DNA of 64,000 nucleotides, from the NCBI GenBank assembly GCA_000155435.1, contig DS990260.1, positions 897,918-961,917 of the forward strand. The letters are read 5' to 3'. This DNA comes from Clostridiales bacterium 1_7_47FAA. Its GTDB lineage: Bacteria; Bacillota; Clostridia; Lachnospirales; Lachnospiraceae. Shown piece after piece: positions 52,070 to 60,388 of the stretch. Numbering within the stretch: position 1 is the first letter of the stretch; each line of letters opens with the position of its first letter. Both the position numbers and the translations under genes were made by a program. The notes below the pieces were generated by a model that did not search any database, was not told where the DNA came from, and saw only the letters and a program-made list of their open reading frames with translations.

Positions 52070-52181
52070 GCGGAAACACATGGATGCGTTCACATTTATT
52101 GGCAATAATATACGAGTATGGCGCCGTTATTTTTATGCATATTGCACAAACATTTTCAAATAATTTTTAGAATTTTGCCTA

Positions 52182-52210
52182 TGGACTAAAATTTTTTTAG
52201 GTATTATAAT
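52182..52210 (+). promoter_or_regulatory. Promoter of the xdh operon
   Basis: TGGACT (52182-52187), a 17-bp spacer and TATAAT (52205-52210) lie in a strongly A/T-rich stretch, about 37 bp ahead of the riboswitch aptamer. A GCACAA half-site lies nearby at about 52144-52149. The rest of the 337-bp gap 52070-52406 holds the riboswitch and its terminator; no other gene is seen. Confidence 0.7.
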
Positions 52211-52246
52211 ATACCATATGAAAACAATTTAACATATCCATTGCCA

Positions 52247-52310
52247 ATATGTATATCCTGGGGATTGGCCCAGAGTCTCTACCAACTACCTTAAAGAGTT
52301 GACTACATAT
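52247..52310 (+). ncRNA. Guanine-class purine riboswitch aptamer
   Basis: The three-way junction is visible. P1 is ATATGTA (52247-52253) with TACATAT (52304-52310), seven pairs. P2 is CTGGG (52258-52262) with CCCAG (52269-52273), with L2 GATTGG. J2/3 ends in TCTCTACC. P3 is AACTA/GAGTT around L3 CCTTAAA. The L2 GG and L3 CC are placed for the kissing contact. The specificity nucleotide in J3/1 (GACTA; C at 52303) is the guanine-type C rather than the adenine-type T. It sits in the leader of the xanthine dehydrogenase operon. Confidence 0.88.
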
Positions 52311-52333
52311 CTTATGTAGCCAGCTCTTTTTTT
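52293..52333 (+). terminator. Intrinsic terminator overlapping the riboswitch
   Basis: A 17-position stem with one mismatch (52293-52309 against 52313-52329, three-base loop) is followed by seven T (52327-52333). Its 5' arm contains the 3' strands of P3 and P1 and the J3/1 specificity base. Aptamer and terminator are therefore mutually exclusive, and ligand binding should prevent termination. Confidence 0.85.
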
Positions 52334-52406
52334 GTTTGTGTAAGGGCATTTCTGAATATTCCGGTATATCTTTTGGCAAAAACAATACAAGGAGGAAAAT
52401 AGAATA

Positions 52407-54833
52407 ATGAATATTGTAGGGCAGCAAGTGAAACGTGTTGATGCTTACGGAAAGGTGACGGGTGAAGCCAAATATACGGCGGACCTGGAACCCAGGGACA
52501 TCCTTCACGGCAGGGTCGTGCACTCCACCATAGCCAACGGGCGGGTCAAAAGCTTTGATCTGACGGAGGCTTACAAAGTGCCGGGCGTGGTTAAGATTGT
52601 CACCTGTTTTGACGTACCCGACTGCCAGTTCCCCACAGCAGGACACCCCTGGAGCGTGGAAACCAAACACCAGGATATCTGTGACCGCAAGGTGCTGAAT
52701 GAACGCGTCCGGCTGTACGGGGATGATATCGCCGCCGTTGTGGCGGAGGACGAGGTCGCGGCTTTCCAGGCGGCGCGTTTAATCAAGGTGGAGTATGAAG
52801 AATATGAGCCCATTGTCACGGTTGAGGCAGCCATGGCAGAGGACGCCACCCCGCTGCACCCGGATATCAGGAAAGACAACGTGATCGTGCACTCCCATAT
52901 GACCATGGGGGACAGCAGTTTTACATATGAAGAGGGGCTTAAAAAGGCCGTGGAAACCTATGGCGCTGACAATATTGTTTCCATGGATGTGGAGTACGAC
53001 ACCCCCCGTATCTCCCACTGCCATATCGAACTTCCTGTTTCATGGGCCTATGTGGACACCAACGGTAAGGTCACCGTCATCTCCTCCACCCAGATCCCGC
53101 ACATTGTCAGGAGATGTACGGCCCAGGCCCTTGGCATTCCCATCGGCAGGGTGCGCATCATCAAGCCGTATATCGGCGGAGGCTTTGGCAACAAGCAGGA
53201 TGTGCTCTACGAGCCGTTAAATGCATTCCTTACCCTCTCCGTGGGCGGACGGCCCGTGAGACTGGAAATCAGCCGGGAGGAAACCATTTCCGGAACACGC
53301 ACCCGACACGCCATAAAGGGCATATGCAGGGGCGTTGTGTCCAGGGACGGACGCGTGCTTGCCAGGAAACTGGAGGCTTATGCCAACAACGGCGGCTATG
53401 CCTCCCACGACCATGCAATCTGCGCCAACTGCGGCAATGTGTTCAAGGATTTATACAGGGATGAGTTTGGCACCGAAGTGGACTGTTTCACCGTATATAC
53501 CTCCTCTCCCACGGCCGGGGCCATGAGGGCCTACGGTATCCCCCAGGCAGACTGGTTCGCGGAATGCCTGAATGACGACATGGCCTATGCCATTGGCATG
53601 GACCCCTGCGAATTCCGGCTTAAGAACTGTATGGAGGATGGATTCGTGGATCCGGCCAACGGCATCACCTTCCACTCCTACGGATTAAAACAGTGTATCG
53701 AGGTCGGCAGGAAGCACATCCGCTGGGACGAAAAATGGAGCGCATACAGGAACCAGACAGGACCTGTCCGCAAGGGCGTGGGCATGGCAATCTTCTGCTA
53801 CAAGACAGGCGTGCATCCCATTTCCCTGGAAACAGCTTCTACCCGCATGGTATTAAACCAGGACGGCTCCATGCAGCTGTGCATGGGCGCCACGGAAATC
53901 GGCCAGGGCGCAGATACCGTGTTCTCCCAGATGGCGGCGGAAACCACCGGCATTTCCTTTGATAAGGTGTATATCGTATCCACACAGGACACGGACATCA
54001 CCCCCTTTGATACAGGCGCCTATGCATCCCGCCAGACCTATGTGTCCGGCATGGCCTGTAAGAAATGCGGGGAAGAGTTCCGCCACAAGATCCTGGAATA
54101 CGCTGCATATATGCTGAACCACGATGTAACCGACCTGTCAAGGACCGTGTATGCCGAAGAGGTAAAGGCTGCCGGGATGCGGATCAGGGAAGCCCTTGGC
54201 CTCCACGAAGGCGAGGAAATCACCGAGGACATGCTGGACATCGCTGACAGCAAGGTCATCGTAAGCGGCGGCGCACCGGAATTATTTGACGTGTCCGTGG
54301 TGGCGGATACTGCCTTCTACTCCCTGGACCGCTCCGTACATATCACGGCGGAAGTGACCAACCAGTGCAAGGACAACACCTTCTCCTCCGGCTGCTGTTT
54401 CGTGGAGATTGAGGTGGATATGCCCCTGGGGCTGGTGACTGTGACGGATATCGTCAATGTCCATGATTCAGGAATCCTGATCAACCCCCAGACAGCCCGC
54501 GCCCAGGTTCACGGCGGCATGAGCATGGGACTGGGATACGGTCTTTCAGAGGAACTTCTGGTGGATGAGAAAACAGGACGCCCGTTAAACAACAACCTTC
54601 TGGATTACAAGATACCCACTGCCATGGATACGCCGGACCTGAATGTGGAGTTCATCCAGTTAGAGGACCCCACCGGCCCTTACGGCAACAAATCCCTGGG
54701 CGAGCCGCCTGCCATACCAGTCGCTCCCGCCATCCGCAATGCAATCTTAAATGCAACCGGGGTCCACATGAACGTGACACCTATGACAGCCCAGAGGCTG
54801 ATTGAGAAATTCAAGGAAAAAGGTCTGATATAA
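52407..54833 (+). CDS. Xanthine dehydrogenase molybdopterin-binding subunit
   Basis: This 808-residue large subunit of the xanthine oxidase family has molybdopterin contacts in IGGGFGNKQDVLYEP (about 255-269) and GAMRAYGIPQADWF (about 370-384). GQGADTVFSQMAAETTG (about 500-516) and the catalytic Glu region SLGEPPAIPVAPAIRNA (about 760-776) complete the active site. It should hydroxylate hypoxanthine/xanthine to urate or work in reverse. AAGGAGG precedes the ATG. It is the first gene after the riboswitch. Order Mo-FAD-FeS is that of clostridial xdhABC. Confidence 0.93.
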   Translation: MNIVGQQVKRVDAYGKVTGEAKYTADLEPRDILHGRVVHSTIANGRVKSFDLTEAYKVPGVVKIVTCFDVPDCQFPTAGHPWSVETKHQDICDRKVLNERVRLYGDDIAAVVAEDEVAAFQAARLIKVEYEEYEPIVTVEAAMAEDATPLHPDIRKDNVIVHSHMTMGDSSFTYEEGLKKAVETYGADNIVSMDVEYDTPRISHCHIELPVSWAYVDTNGKVTVISSTQIPHIVRRCTAQALGIPIGRVRIIKPYIGGGFGNKQDVLYEPLNAFLTLSVGGRPVRLEISREETISGTRTRHAIKGICRGVVSRDGRVLARKLEAYANNGGYASHDHAICANCGNVFKDLYRDEFGTEVDCFTVYTSSPTAGAMRAYGIPQADWFAECLNDDMAYAIGMDPCEFRLKNCMEDGFVDPANGITFHSYGLKQCIEVGRKHIRWDEKWSAYRNQTGPVRKGVGMAIFCYKTGVHPISLETASTRMVLNQDGSMQLCMGATEIGQGADTVFSQMAAETTGISFDKVYIVSTQDTDITPFDTGAYASRQTYVSGMACKKCGEEFRHKILEYAAYMLNHDVTDLSRTVYAEEVKAAGMRIREALGLHEGEEITEDMLDIADSKVIVSGGAPELFDVSVVADTAFYSLDRSVHITAEVTNQCKDNTFSSGCCFVEIEVDMPLGLVTVTDIVNVHDSGILINPQTARAQVHGGMSMGLGYGLSEELLVDEKTGRPLNNNLLDYKIPTAMDTPDLNVEFIQLEDPTGPYGNKSLGEPPAIPVAPAIRNAILNATGVHMNVTPMTAQRLIEKFKEKGLI

Positions 54834-54858
54834 AGAGGACCGGTATAAGGAGAGAGCC

Positions 54859-55749
54859 ATGTTTGACATTAAATCATTTTATGAGGCCGTGAGCGTGAAA
54901 GACGCAATCCAGGCCCTTGTGAAGGATACGGATGCCGAAATCATCAGCGGCGGCACCGATGTATTAATCCGCGTGCGGGAAGGTAAGGATGCCGGGCGTT
55001 CCCTGGTATCCATCCACAACCTGGAGGAATTAAAGGGCGTGAAGCTTCTTGAGGACGGCAATCTGTGGATTGGCGCCGGGACGTCCTTTTCCCATATCAC
55101 CAATGACCCGCTGATTAAAGAATACATCCCCATGCTGGGGGATGCCGTGGACATGGTCGGCGGCCCACAGATACGCAACACCGGTACCATCGGCGGGAAT
55201 ATCTGCAACGGCGCAACCTCTGCCGATTCCGCGTCCACCATGTGGACCCTGGAAGCGGACGTGGTCCTGGAAGGGCCGGAAGGTGAGCGCACCGTGCCTG
55301 TATGTGAATTTTACACCGGGCCCGGACGGACGGTACGAGACCGCTGTGAGGTCTGTAAAGGTTTTGTGATCCGCCGTGAAAGCTTCGAGGGCTGGACCGG
55401 ACACTACATCAAGTACGGCAAGCGTAAGGCCATGGAGATAGCCACCCTGGGATGCGCCGTAAGGGTAAAGCTGTCCCCTGATAAGAAACGGATTGAGGAT
55501 GTACGGCTGGGCTACGGCGTGGCCGGTCCCACCCCCCTTCGCTGCCTCAAGGCGGAAGAAGGCCTTAGGGGCCATGACATCAATGACAGCGACGCCATCC
55601 TTGCCTTTGGAAAGGATGCGCTTACGCAGGTCAATCCGCGTACCTCATGGAGGGCTTCCAAGGAATTCAGGCTTCAGCTGATTGAAGAGCTGTCCAAGCG
55701 CGCGCTGAAAGAGGCAATTAAAAAGGCAGGAGGAGAGATAGATGCTTAA
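54859..55749 (+). CDS. Xanthine dehydrogenase FAD-binding subunit
   Basis: This 296-residue protein has the FAD_binding_5/CO dehydrogenase flavoprotein fold. ISGGTDVLIRVREGKDAGRS (about 30-49) and VGGPQIRNTGTIGGNICNGA (about 98-117) hold FAD. The C-terminal part is the CO_deh_flav_C domain. It passes electrons between the 2Fe-2S subunit and NAD. GGAGAGAGCC precedes the ATG. The stop overlaps the next gene by 8 bp, so translation is coupled. Confidence 0.95.
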   Translation: MFDIKSFYEAVSVKDAIQALVKDTDAEIISGGTDVLIRVREGKDAGRSLVSIHNLEELKGVKLLEDGNLWIGAGTSFSHITNDPLIKEYIPMLGDAVDMVGGPQIRNTGTIGGNICNGATSADSASTMWTLEADVVLEGPEGERTVPVCEFYTGPGRTVRDRCEVCKGFVIRRESFEGWTGHYIKYGKRKAMEIATLGCAVRVKLSPDKKRIEDVRLGYGVAGPTPLRCLKAEEGLRGHDINDSDAILAFGKDALTQVNPRTSWRASKEFRLQLIEELSKRALKEAIKKAGGEIDA

Positions 55750-56236
55750 GATTGTACACATGAAGGTAAACGGAAAGGATGTGGAGCTGGCAGTGGACGA
55801 ACGGGAGTCCCTGTTAGACACACTACGCCAGCGTCTGGGGCTTACATCCGTCAAGAAGGGCTGCGAGGTCGGGGAATGCGGCGCCTGTACCGTACTGGTA
55901 AACGGGGAAGCCATTGACAGCTGCATCTATATGACACTTTGGGCAGAAGGCAAAAGTGTCATGACCGTGGAAGGATTAAAGGGGCCAAACGGGGAACTGT
56001 CCCCCATCCAGAAGGCATTCATCGAGGAGGCTGCGGTACAGTGCGGTTTCTGTACGCCCGGCCTTATCATGAGCGCGGTGGAAATCGTGGGGACCGGCAA
56101 GAAGTATAACAGGGAAGAACTGAAGAAGCTGATTTCCGGCCATCTGTGCAGGTGCACGGGATATGAAAATATCCTGAATGCAATGGAACGGATTGTGGAA
56201 GAGGTATATCAGATCAGCCATAAGACGGAGTCTTAA
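55742..56236 (+). CDS. Xanthine dehydrogenase 2Fe-2S subunit
   Basis: This 164-residue protein carries two iron-sulfur sites: plant-type ferredoxin [15 protein letters not shown] (about 40-55) with a later Cys in DSCI, and the helical [13 protein letters not shown] (about 100-112) with [11 protein letters not shown] (about 137-147). These match the small subunit of CO dehydrogenase / xanthine oxidase enzymes. It overlaps the FAD subunit gene by 8 bp behind AGGAGG. Confidence 0.96.
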   Translation: MLKIVHMKVNGKDVELAVDERESLLDTLRQRLGLTSVKKGCEVGECGACTVLVNGEAIDSCIYMTLWAEGKSVMTVEGLKGPNGELSPIQKAFIEEAAVQCGFCTPGLIMSAVEIVGTGKKYNREELKKLISGHLCRCTGYENILNAMERIVEEVYQISHKTES

Positions 56237-56289
56237 GGGATTGCCCGCGCGGCACCAGATCCTAAAAAATAACAGGGGGTAACAAAATC

Positions 56290-57630
56290 ATGAACAGCAA
56301 TGCAAATTGCAGCATTAATAATATTTATAAGCTGGAGGGACGGGTGCCGCTTGGCAAAGCCATCCCCTTCGGCCTGCAGCATATTCTGGCAATGTTCGTT
56401 TCCAACCTTGCGCCAATCACCATCATCGCAGGCGCTGCACAGCCCGCATTAACCCAGGCCCAGACAGCCATCCTGCTTCAGAACGCCATGTTCGTTGCAG
56501 GAATCGCAACATTGGTCCAGCTCTATCCGGTCTGGAGGATCGGTTCCAGGCTTCCGGTGGTCATGGGCGTCAGCTTCACCTTTGTTACGGTGCTCAGCAC
56601 CATTGCCGCCAATTATGGGTATCCGTCCGTGGTGGGCGCTGTGCTGATCGGCGGTATCTTTGAAGGGACCCTGGGACTTCTGGCCAAATACTGGCGTAAG
56701 ATCATCACCCCGGTTGTTGCCGCTTCCGTCGTGACAGCCATTGGATTCTCCCTTTTTACGGTCGGCGCCCGGTCCTTTGGCGGCGGTTATGCAGAGGACT
56801 TCGGCTCTGCCCAGAACCTGATCCTCGGCACGCTGACGCTGCTGACCTGCCTTTTGTGGAACATTTTCGCAAAAGGATATTTAAAACAGCTTTCCGTCCT
56901 GGCCGGGCTGATTGTGGGATATGTGATTGCCATTTTCCTGGGCAAGGTGGATTTAAGCCTGATCATGTCCGGCGGCATCATTGCCCTTCCCTCCCTGCTT
57001 CCCTTTGTTCCTGAGTTCCATGCAGGGGCAATCATCTCTGCCTGCATCATTTTCCTGGTGTCCGCGGCAGAGACCATCGGCGACACATCCGCCCTTGTAT
57101 CCGGCGGCCTGAACCGTGAAATCACCGGAAAGGAAATCTCCGGTTCCCTTGCCTGCGACGGATACTGTTCCGCTGTCTCCACCCTGTTCGGATGTCCTCC
57201 GGTCACCTCCTTCTCACAGAATGTGGGACTGATTGCAATGACAAAGGTAGTTAACCGCTTCACCATCATGACCGGCGCGGCCTGTATGATCCTGGCCGGG
57301 CTGCTTCCTCCGGTAGGCAACTTCTTTGCCTCCCTTCCCCAGGCGGTCCTGGGCGGATGTACCATCATGATGTTCGGCTCCATCCTGACCTCAGGCGTTC
57401 AGATGATTTCAAAATGCGGCTTCTCCCAGCGCAACATCACCATCGTCTCCCTTTCCCTGGCAGTGGGCATCGGCTTCACTACCGCCAGCGAAATCGGCAT
57501 ATGGGATATCTTCCCGGAGCTTGTGCAGTCCGTATTCTCTGCCAATGTGGTGGCTGTCGTGTTTGTCGTGTCGGTGTTCCTGAGTCTGGTGCTGCCGAAG
57601 GATATGGATATTAAGATGTTGGAGGAATAA
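56290..57630 (+). CDS. NCS2-family xanthine/uracil permease
   Basis: This 446-residue polytopic transporter has about fourteen hydrophobic segments. PFGLQHILAMFVSNLAPITI (about 22-41) is the NCS2 N-terminal signature. AETIGDTSALVSGGLNREIT (about 258-277) contains the substrate Glu and CPPVTSFSQNVGLIAMTKVV (about 302-321) is the second half-helix motif. It probably imports xanthine, uric acid or a similar base for the dehydrogenase encoded just upstream (53-bp gap). It shares the riboswitch-controlled transcript. Confidence 0.95.
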   Translation: MNSNANCSINNIYKLEGRVPLGKAIPFGLQHILAMFVSNLAPITIIAGAAQPALTQAQTAILLQNAMFVAGIATLVQLYPVWRIGSRLPVVMGVSFTFVTVLSTIAANYGYPSVVGAVLIGGIFEGTLGLLAKYWRKIITPVVAASVVTAIGFSLFTVGARSFGGGYAEDFGSAQNLILGTLTLLTCLLWNIFAKGYLKQLSVLAGLIVGYVIAIFLGKVDLSLIMSGGIIALPSLLPFVPEFHAGAIISACIIFLVSAAETIGDTSALVSGGLNREITGKEISGSLACDGYCSAVSTLFGCPPVTSFSQNVGLIAMTKVVNRFTIMTGAACMILAGLLPPVGNFFASLPQAVLGGCTIMMFGSILTSGVQMISKCGFSQRNITIVSLSLAVGIGFTTASEIGIWDIFPELVQSVFSANVVAVVFVVSVFLSLVLPKDMDIKMLEE

Positions 57631-57680
57631 CTGTGTGGACGGCTGTAAGTCCAAGATCCATGTAAGTCCAGGGTCCATTT

Positions 57681-57703
57681 AGGGCGGGGAAATTCCCCGC
57701 CCT
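57681..57703. terminator. Terminator of the xdh-permease operon
   Basis: AGGGCGGGG (57681-57689) pairs with CCCCGCCCT (57695-57703) around a short loop, followed by TTTCC. The GC-rich stem sits between the permease stop and the converging DUF4261 gene and may stop both transcripts. Confidence 0.7.
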
Positions 57704-57716
57704 TTCCATCTTGATA

Positions 57717-58997
57717 CTATGATTCCGGATACCCAATCTTCAAAGTAACCCCGTCCAGTGACACTCCCTTACTCCGCGTAATAGGCAGCTTCTGCTCCGC
57801 AGTGAATCCAAGGGTCTCCCCGTCCCTGAGCACCACATCCCCATCCAGCACATAGTATGCCAGGTTCAGGAGATAATCCCTCAGTTCCTGGGGTTCGGCC
57901 CTGACATCCAGCACTTCCATCTCATCCCTGCCAAATGCCCTCATTCCATAAGTATAGGTGTTCCATCCCCCTTCGGTCTGGTACAGGCCGAAATAAATCC
58001 AGTTCAGGATGGGAAGTCCGCCGTCCTTCATCATTTCTGAAGCATCCAGATAAAACCGGGGCTGGAATACGGTTCCGCTTGTATAGACGCCCAGAACGGT
58101 TTCCTGTCTGCAGCAGGCAGCCATAAGCTTGGCAAACAGCAGGCCGCGCTCCTTTACAGGCGCGTCTTTTCCCATGATTGCAACCATCAGATGGGCTTTA
58201 TGTGTCTTAACGGTTTCAACGGCCTCGGGCCACATATAGTTGTTGGCGGCATTCGCCTCTGCTTCCCCCTCCGGCACAGGCGCATCCATCATAGCGACCA
58301 CCAGCCTGAGACCGTTGACAGAGTAGATGTGGGGGGCATCCTCGTCATCATGTGCCGTGTTCCCTTCGTCATTGGCGGATACATCTTCCCCTGATGTCTC
58401 CCCATCCTCTTCTTCAATACAGTCAATCCCCCAGTCCGCCTTCATATCTGCCGCCAGCTTGTCCGGTGACCAGTGGGGTTCTGAGAGCAGGACAAAGCCT
58501 ACGAAGGTTCCGGTTTCGTCATTTTCCTCCTGATCCCCATCCTCATTTATATCATTCCGGCCTGCATGGTTCCTGTCTGCATCCTTCCTTCCCGCAACTT
58601 CCCTACATGCATCATTGACGTTCCCGCTGTCTTCACCTGAACCTTCAGGATCTGCAGGACGGGCCTCCTGTTCCAGCGCCTTTGCCTGTTCCATCCAGTA
58701 ACGGCGGATCATCTCCACCATTTCTTTTGCCTTGTCCACAGCGGTTACAGCATCGTATGGTTCCATCTCGCTGAATACATGGCCGCAGTGCTCCGTATCT
58801 CCTGGTCCGTATCCGCCGCAGACGCCCAGAAGCCATTTGCCAAGAATCCCTTTCTTATATCGGAACATGTAATAATGCAGGCCATGAAGGTCAAACTCCC
58901 CCGCTGGTTCTATCTTTGCCGGTTCCCTTCCAAGCTCTCCCGGATGGGAAAGCCACTCTTTCATTGACTGCATGGCTACTGACTGTTGTTGGTTCAT
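57717..58997 (-). CDS. DUF4261 domain protein with acidic insert
   Basis: This 426-residue protein has residues about 160-240 (FVGFVLLSEPHWSPDKLAAD and RLVVAMMDAPVPEGEAEANA) and the C-terminal half (FGLYQTEGGWNTYTYGMRAF, GDVVLRDGETLGFTAEQKLP) in the style of DUF4261, a family of unknown function. Two Asp/Glu/Asn-rich low-complexity stretches (about 120-157 and 200-223) interrupt it. AGGAGG precedes the ATG. It is transcribed with the two upstream genes, 110 bp downstream of them. Confidence 0.7.
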   Translation of the reverse strand: MNQQQSVAMQSMKEWLSHPGELGREPAKIEPAGEFDLHGLHYYMFRYKKGILGKWLLGVCGGYGPGDTEHCGHVFSEMEPYDAVTAVDKAKEMVEMIRRYWMEQAKALEQEARPADPEGSGEDSGNVNDACREVAGRKDADRNHAGRNDINEDGDQEENDETGTFVGFVLLSEPHWSPDKLAADMKADWGIDCIEEEDGETSGEDVSANDEGNTAHDDEDAPHIYSVNGLRLVVAMMDAPVPEGEAEANAANNYMWPEAVETVKTHKAHLMVAIMGKDAPVKERGLLFAKLMAACCRQETVLGVYTSGTVFQPRFYLDASEMMKDGGLPILNWIYFGLYQTEGGWNTYTYGMRAFGRDEMEVLDVRAEPQELRDYLLNLAYYVLDGDVVLRDGETLGFTAEQKLPITRSKGVSLDGVTLKIGYPES

Positions 58998-59107
58998 GCT
59001 GTTATCCTCCTGCTATTTTCTATAATTGAAGTACCGCTCATGGAAATGTCCTGATGAAACTGATTGCCGGGGCCATTCCGTCTGTGGAGTTCGTTCTCCT
59101 GACAGGG

Positions 59108-60388
59108 TTAATTGTAAGCCTCTGTATGTGTCTCCGGTTCCTGGTCCTTAACCGCCTTTAATTTACCCAGCAGCCCATAGATTCCGGCCCGCTGTCCCTC
59201 CTCAAAATAGGTGATGGTCACAAGAAACAGGGATGGTCCTGAAACAGCCTTGCAGAACACCTGATAATAGGCTTCTTCCTCATCCTCCACCTTGCGCCAG
59301 CCCCAGCGCGCCCGGCCATTTGGCATGTCCAGGTCCTTAAGCTCCCTCAGGCCGTCAAAACCACCTTCCAGTGCGGCGTCCTTACCCTGAAACCGGAACC
59401 CGTTCACCCGCCATATGGGACCCTTGCCGGTGCCGTCCCACCATAAGTCGCAGCCCCTGCCATTTTCCTGTTCCTCCCACTCATACAGATAATTACCCGG
59501 AAGGGTCAGGCGGAGGACACCATATCCGTATGTCACTTCCCCCCTTCTGAATCCCACCGGATACAGGGACTCCAATACCTGGGCCGTATCTGGTATGACG
59601 GGCGTCCTTTTGTCCAGACCGCACAGCAGCAGGTATGCTTCCATGGGAAGGGGAATCCTGGGATCCAGCCTGTATGCCTGTTCCAGATCATCAAGGGCAG
59701 CCCGGTTAAGGTCCGCGTCCTGAGCGCTGCGGTCCGATGGGCCGAAGAAGCATTTTTCCCACATCAGGTTCAGGGCACAGTTCCTGTAGTATGCAGCATC
59801 CTTCTCAGGCTGGTTCCATATGAAGAACCGGTCTGCCAGCCATCCGGTTCCAAGGCACTCCACGGTCTTAACCATGCTGGCAATCCCAAACCGTCCCATG
59901 GGTGTCACAACGGTTCCCGGGATATCCTCGGGCTGGTACTGATTTATGTCCCAGCACAGACAGAGGCTGCTGTATTCCCCTGAAGCCAGGCGCTCCCTGC
60001 ACAGGTTGACCAGCATCTTAAGCCATGGATGGAAATGTTCCTCTTTCATACGCTGAAAATCCCTGTGACTGTAATAATCAGTCTCATCTGACACAGTCAG
60101 GCCCTTAAGGACGGATTTGCCCAGTGCATCCACAAATTCCACCGCCGCCTTATGGAATCCTGGCCCGCAGGGTGTGGAGTAGCATTCCCCGGATATGACC
60201 CATTGACCCAGCAGTCCGTTTTCATGTTCCCAGGTCATGGAAATGCCGCCCATGGGACAGAAGGATATCCATATATGGTCATTGTCCTCCTGTACGGTCT
60301 GCCCACCGGATTCTGCAAGACTGCGGACAGCCTGAATCAGCGCTTCCTTCTTCCTTACCTTTGCGCCAAATGCAAACCGTATGCTCAT
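59108..60388 (-). CDS. Protein of unknown function in the TPR/DUF4261 cluster
   Basis: I do not recognise the family. It is 426 residues, soluble, with no signal peptide or membrane helix, and rich in Trp/Tyr/Cys. A segment near 225-260 (RAALDDLEQAYRLDPRIPLP) looks like a single TPR-type hairpin. The C-terminal half (EVTYGYGVLRLTLPGNYLYE; WRVNGFRFQGKDAA) could be a beta-rich domain. Its ATG overlaps the stop of the TPR gene in an ATGA, with GGAGG only one base before the ATG, so it depends on coupled translation. Confidence 0.6.
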   Translation of the reverse strand: MSIRFAFGAKVRKKEALIQAVRSLAESGGQTVQEDNDHIWISFCPMGGISMTWEHENGLLGQWVISGECYSTPCGPGFHKAAVEFVDALGKSVLKGLTVSDETDYYSHRDFQRMKEEHFHPWLKMLVNLCRERLASGEYSSLCLCWDINQYQPEDIPGTVVTPMGRFGIASMVKTVECLGTGWLADRFFIWNQPEKDAAYYRNCALNLMWEKCFFGPSDRSAQDADLNRAALDDLEQAYRLDPRIPLPMEAYLLLCGLDKRTPVIPDTAQVLESLYPVGFRRGEVTYGYGVLRLTLPGNYLYEWEEQENGRGCDLWWDGTGKGPIWRVNGFRFQGKDAALEGGFDGLRELKDLDMPNGRARWGWRKVEDEEEAYYQVFCKAVSGPSLFLVTITYFEEGQRAGIYGLLGKLKAVKDQEPETHTEAYN

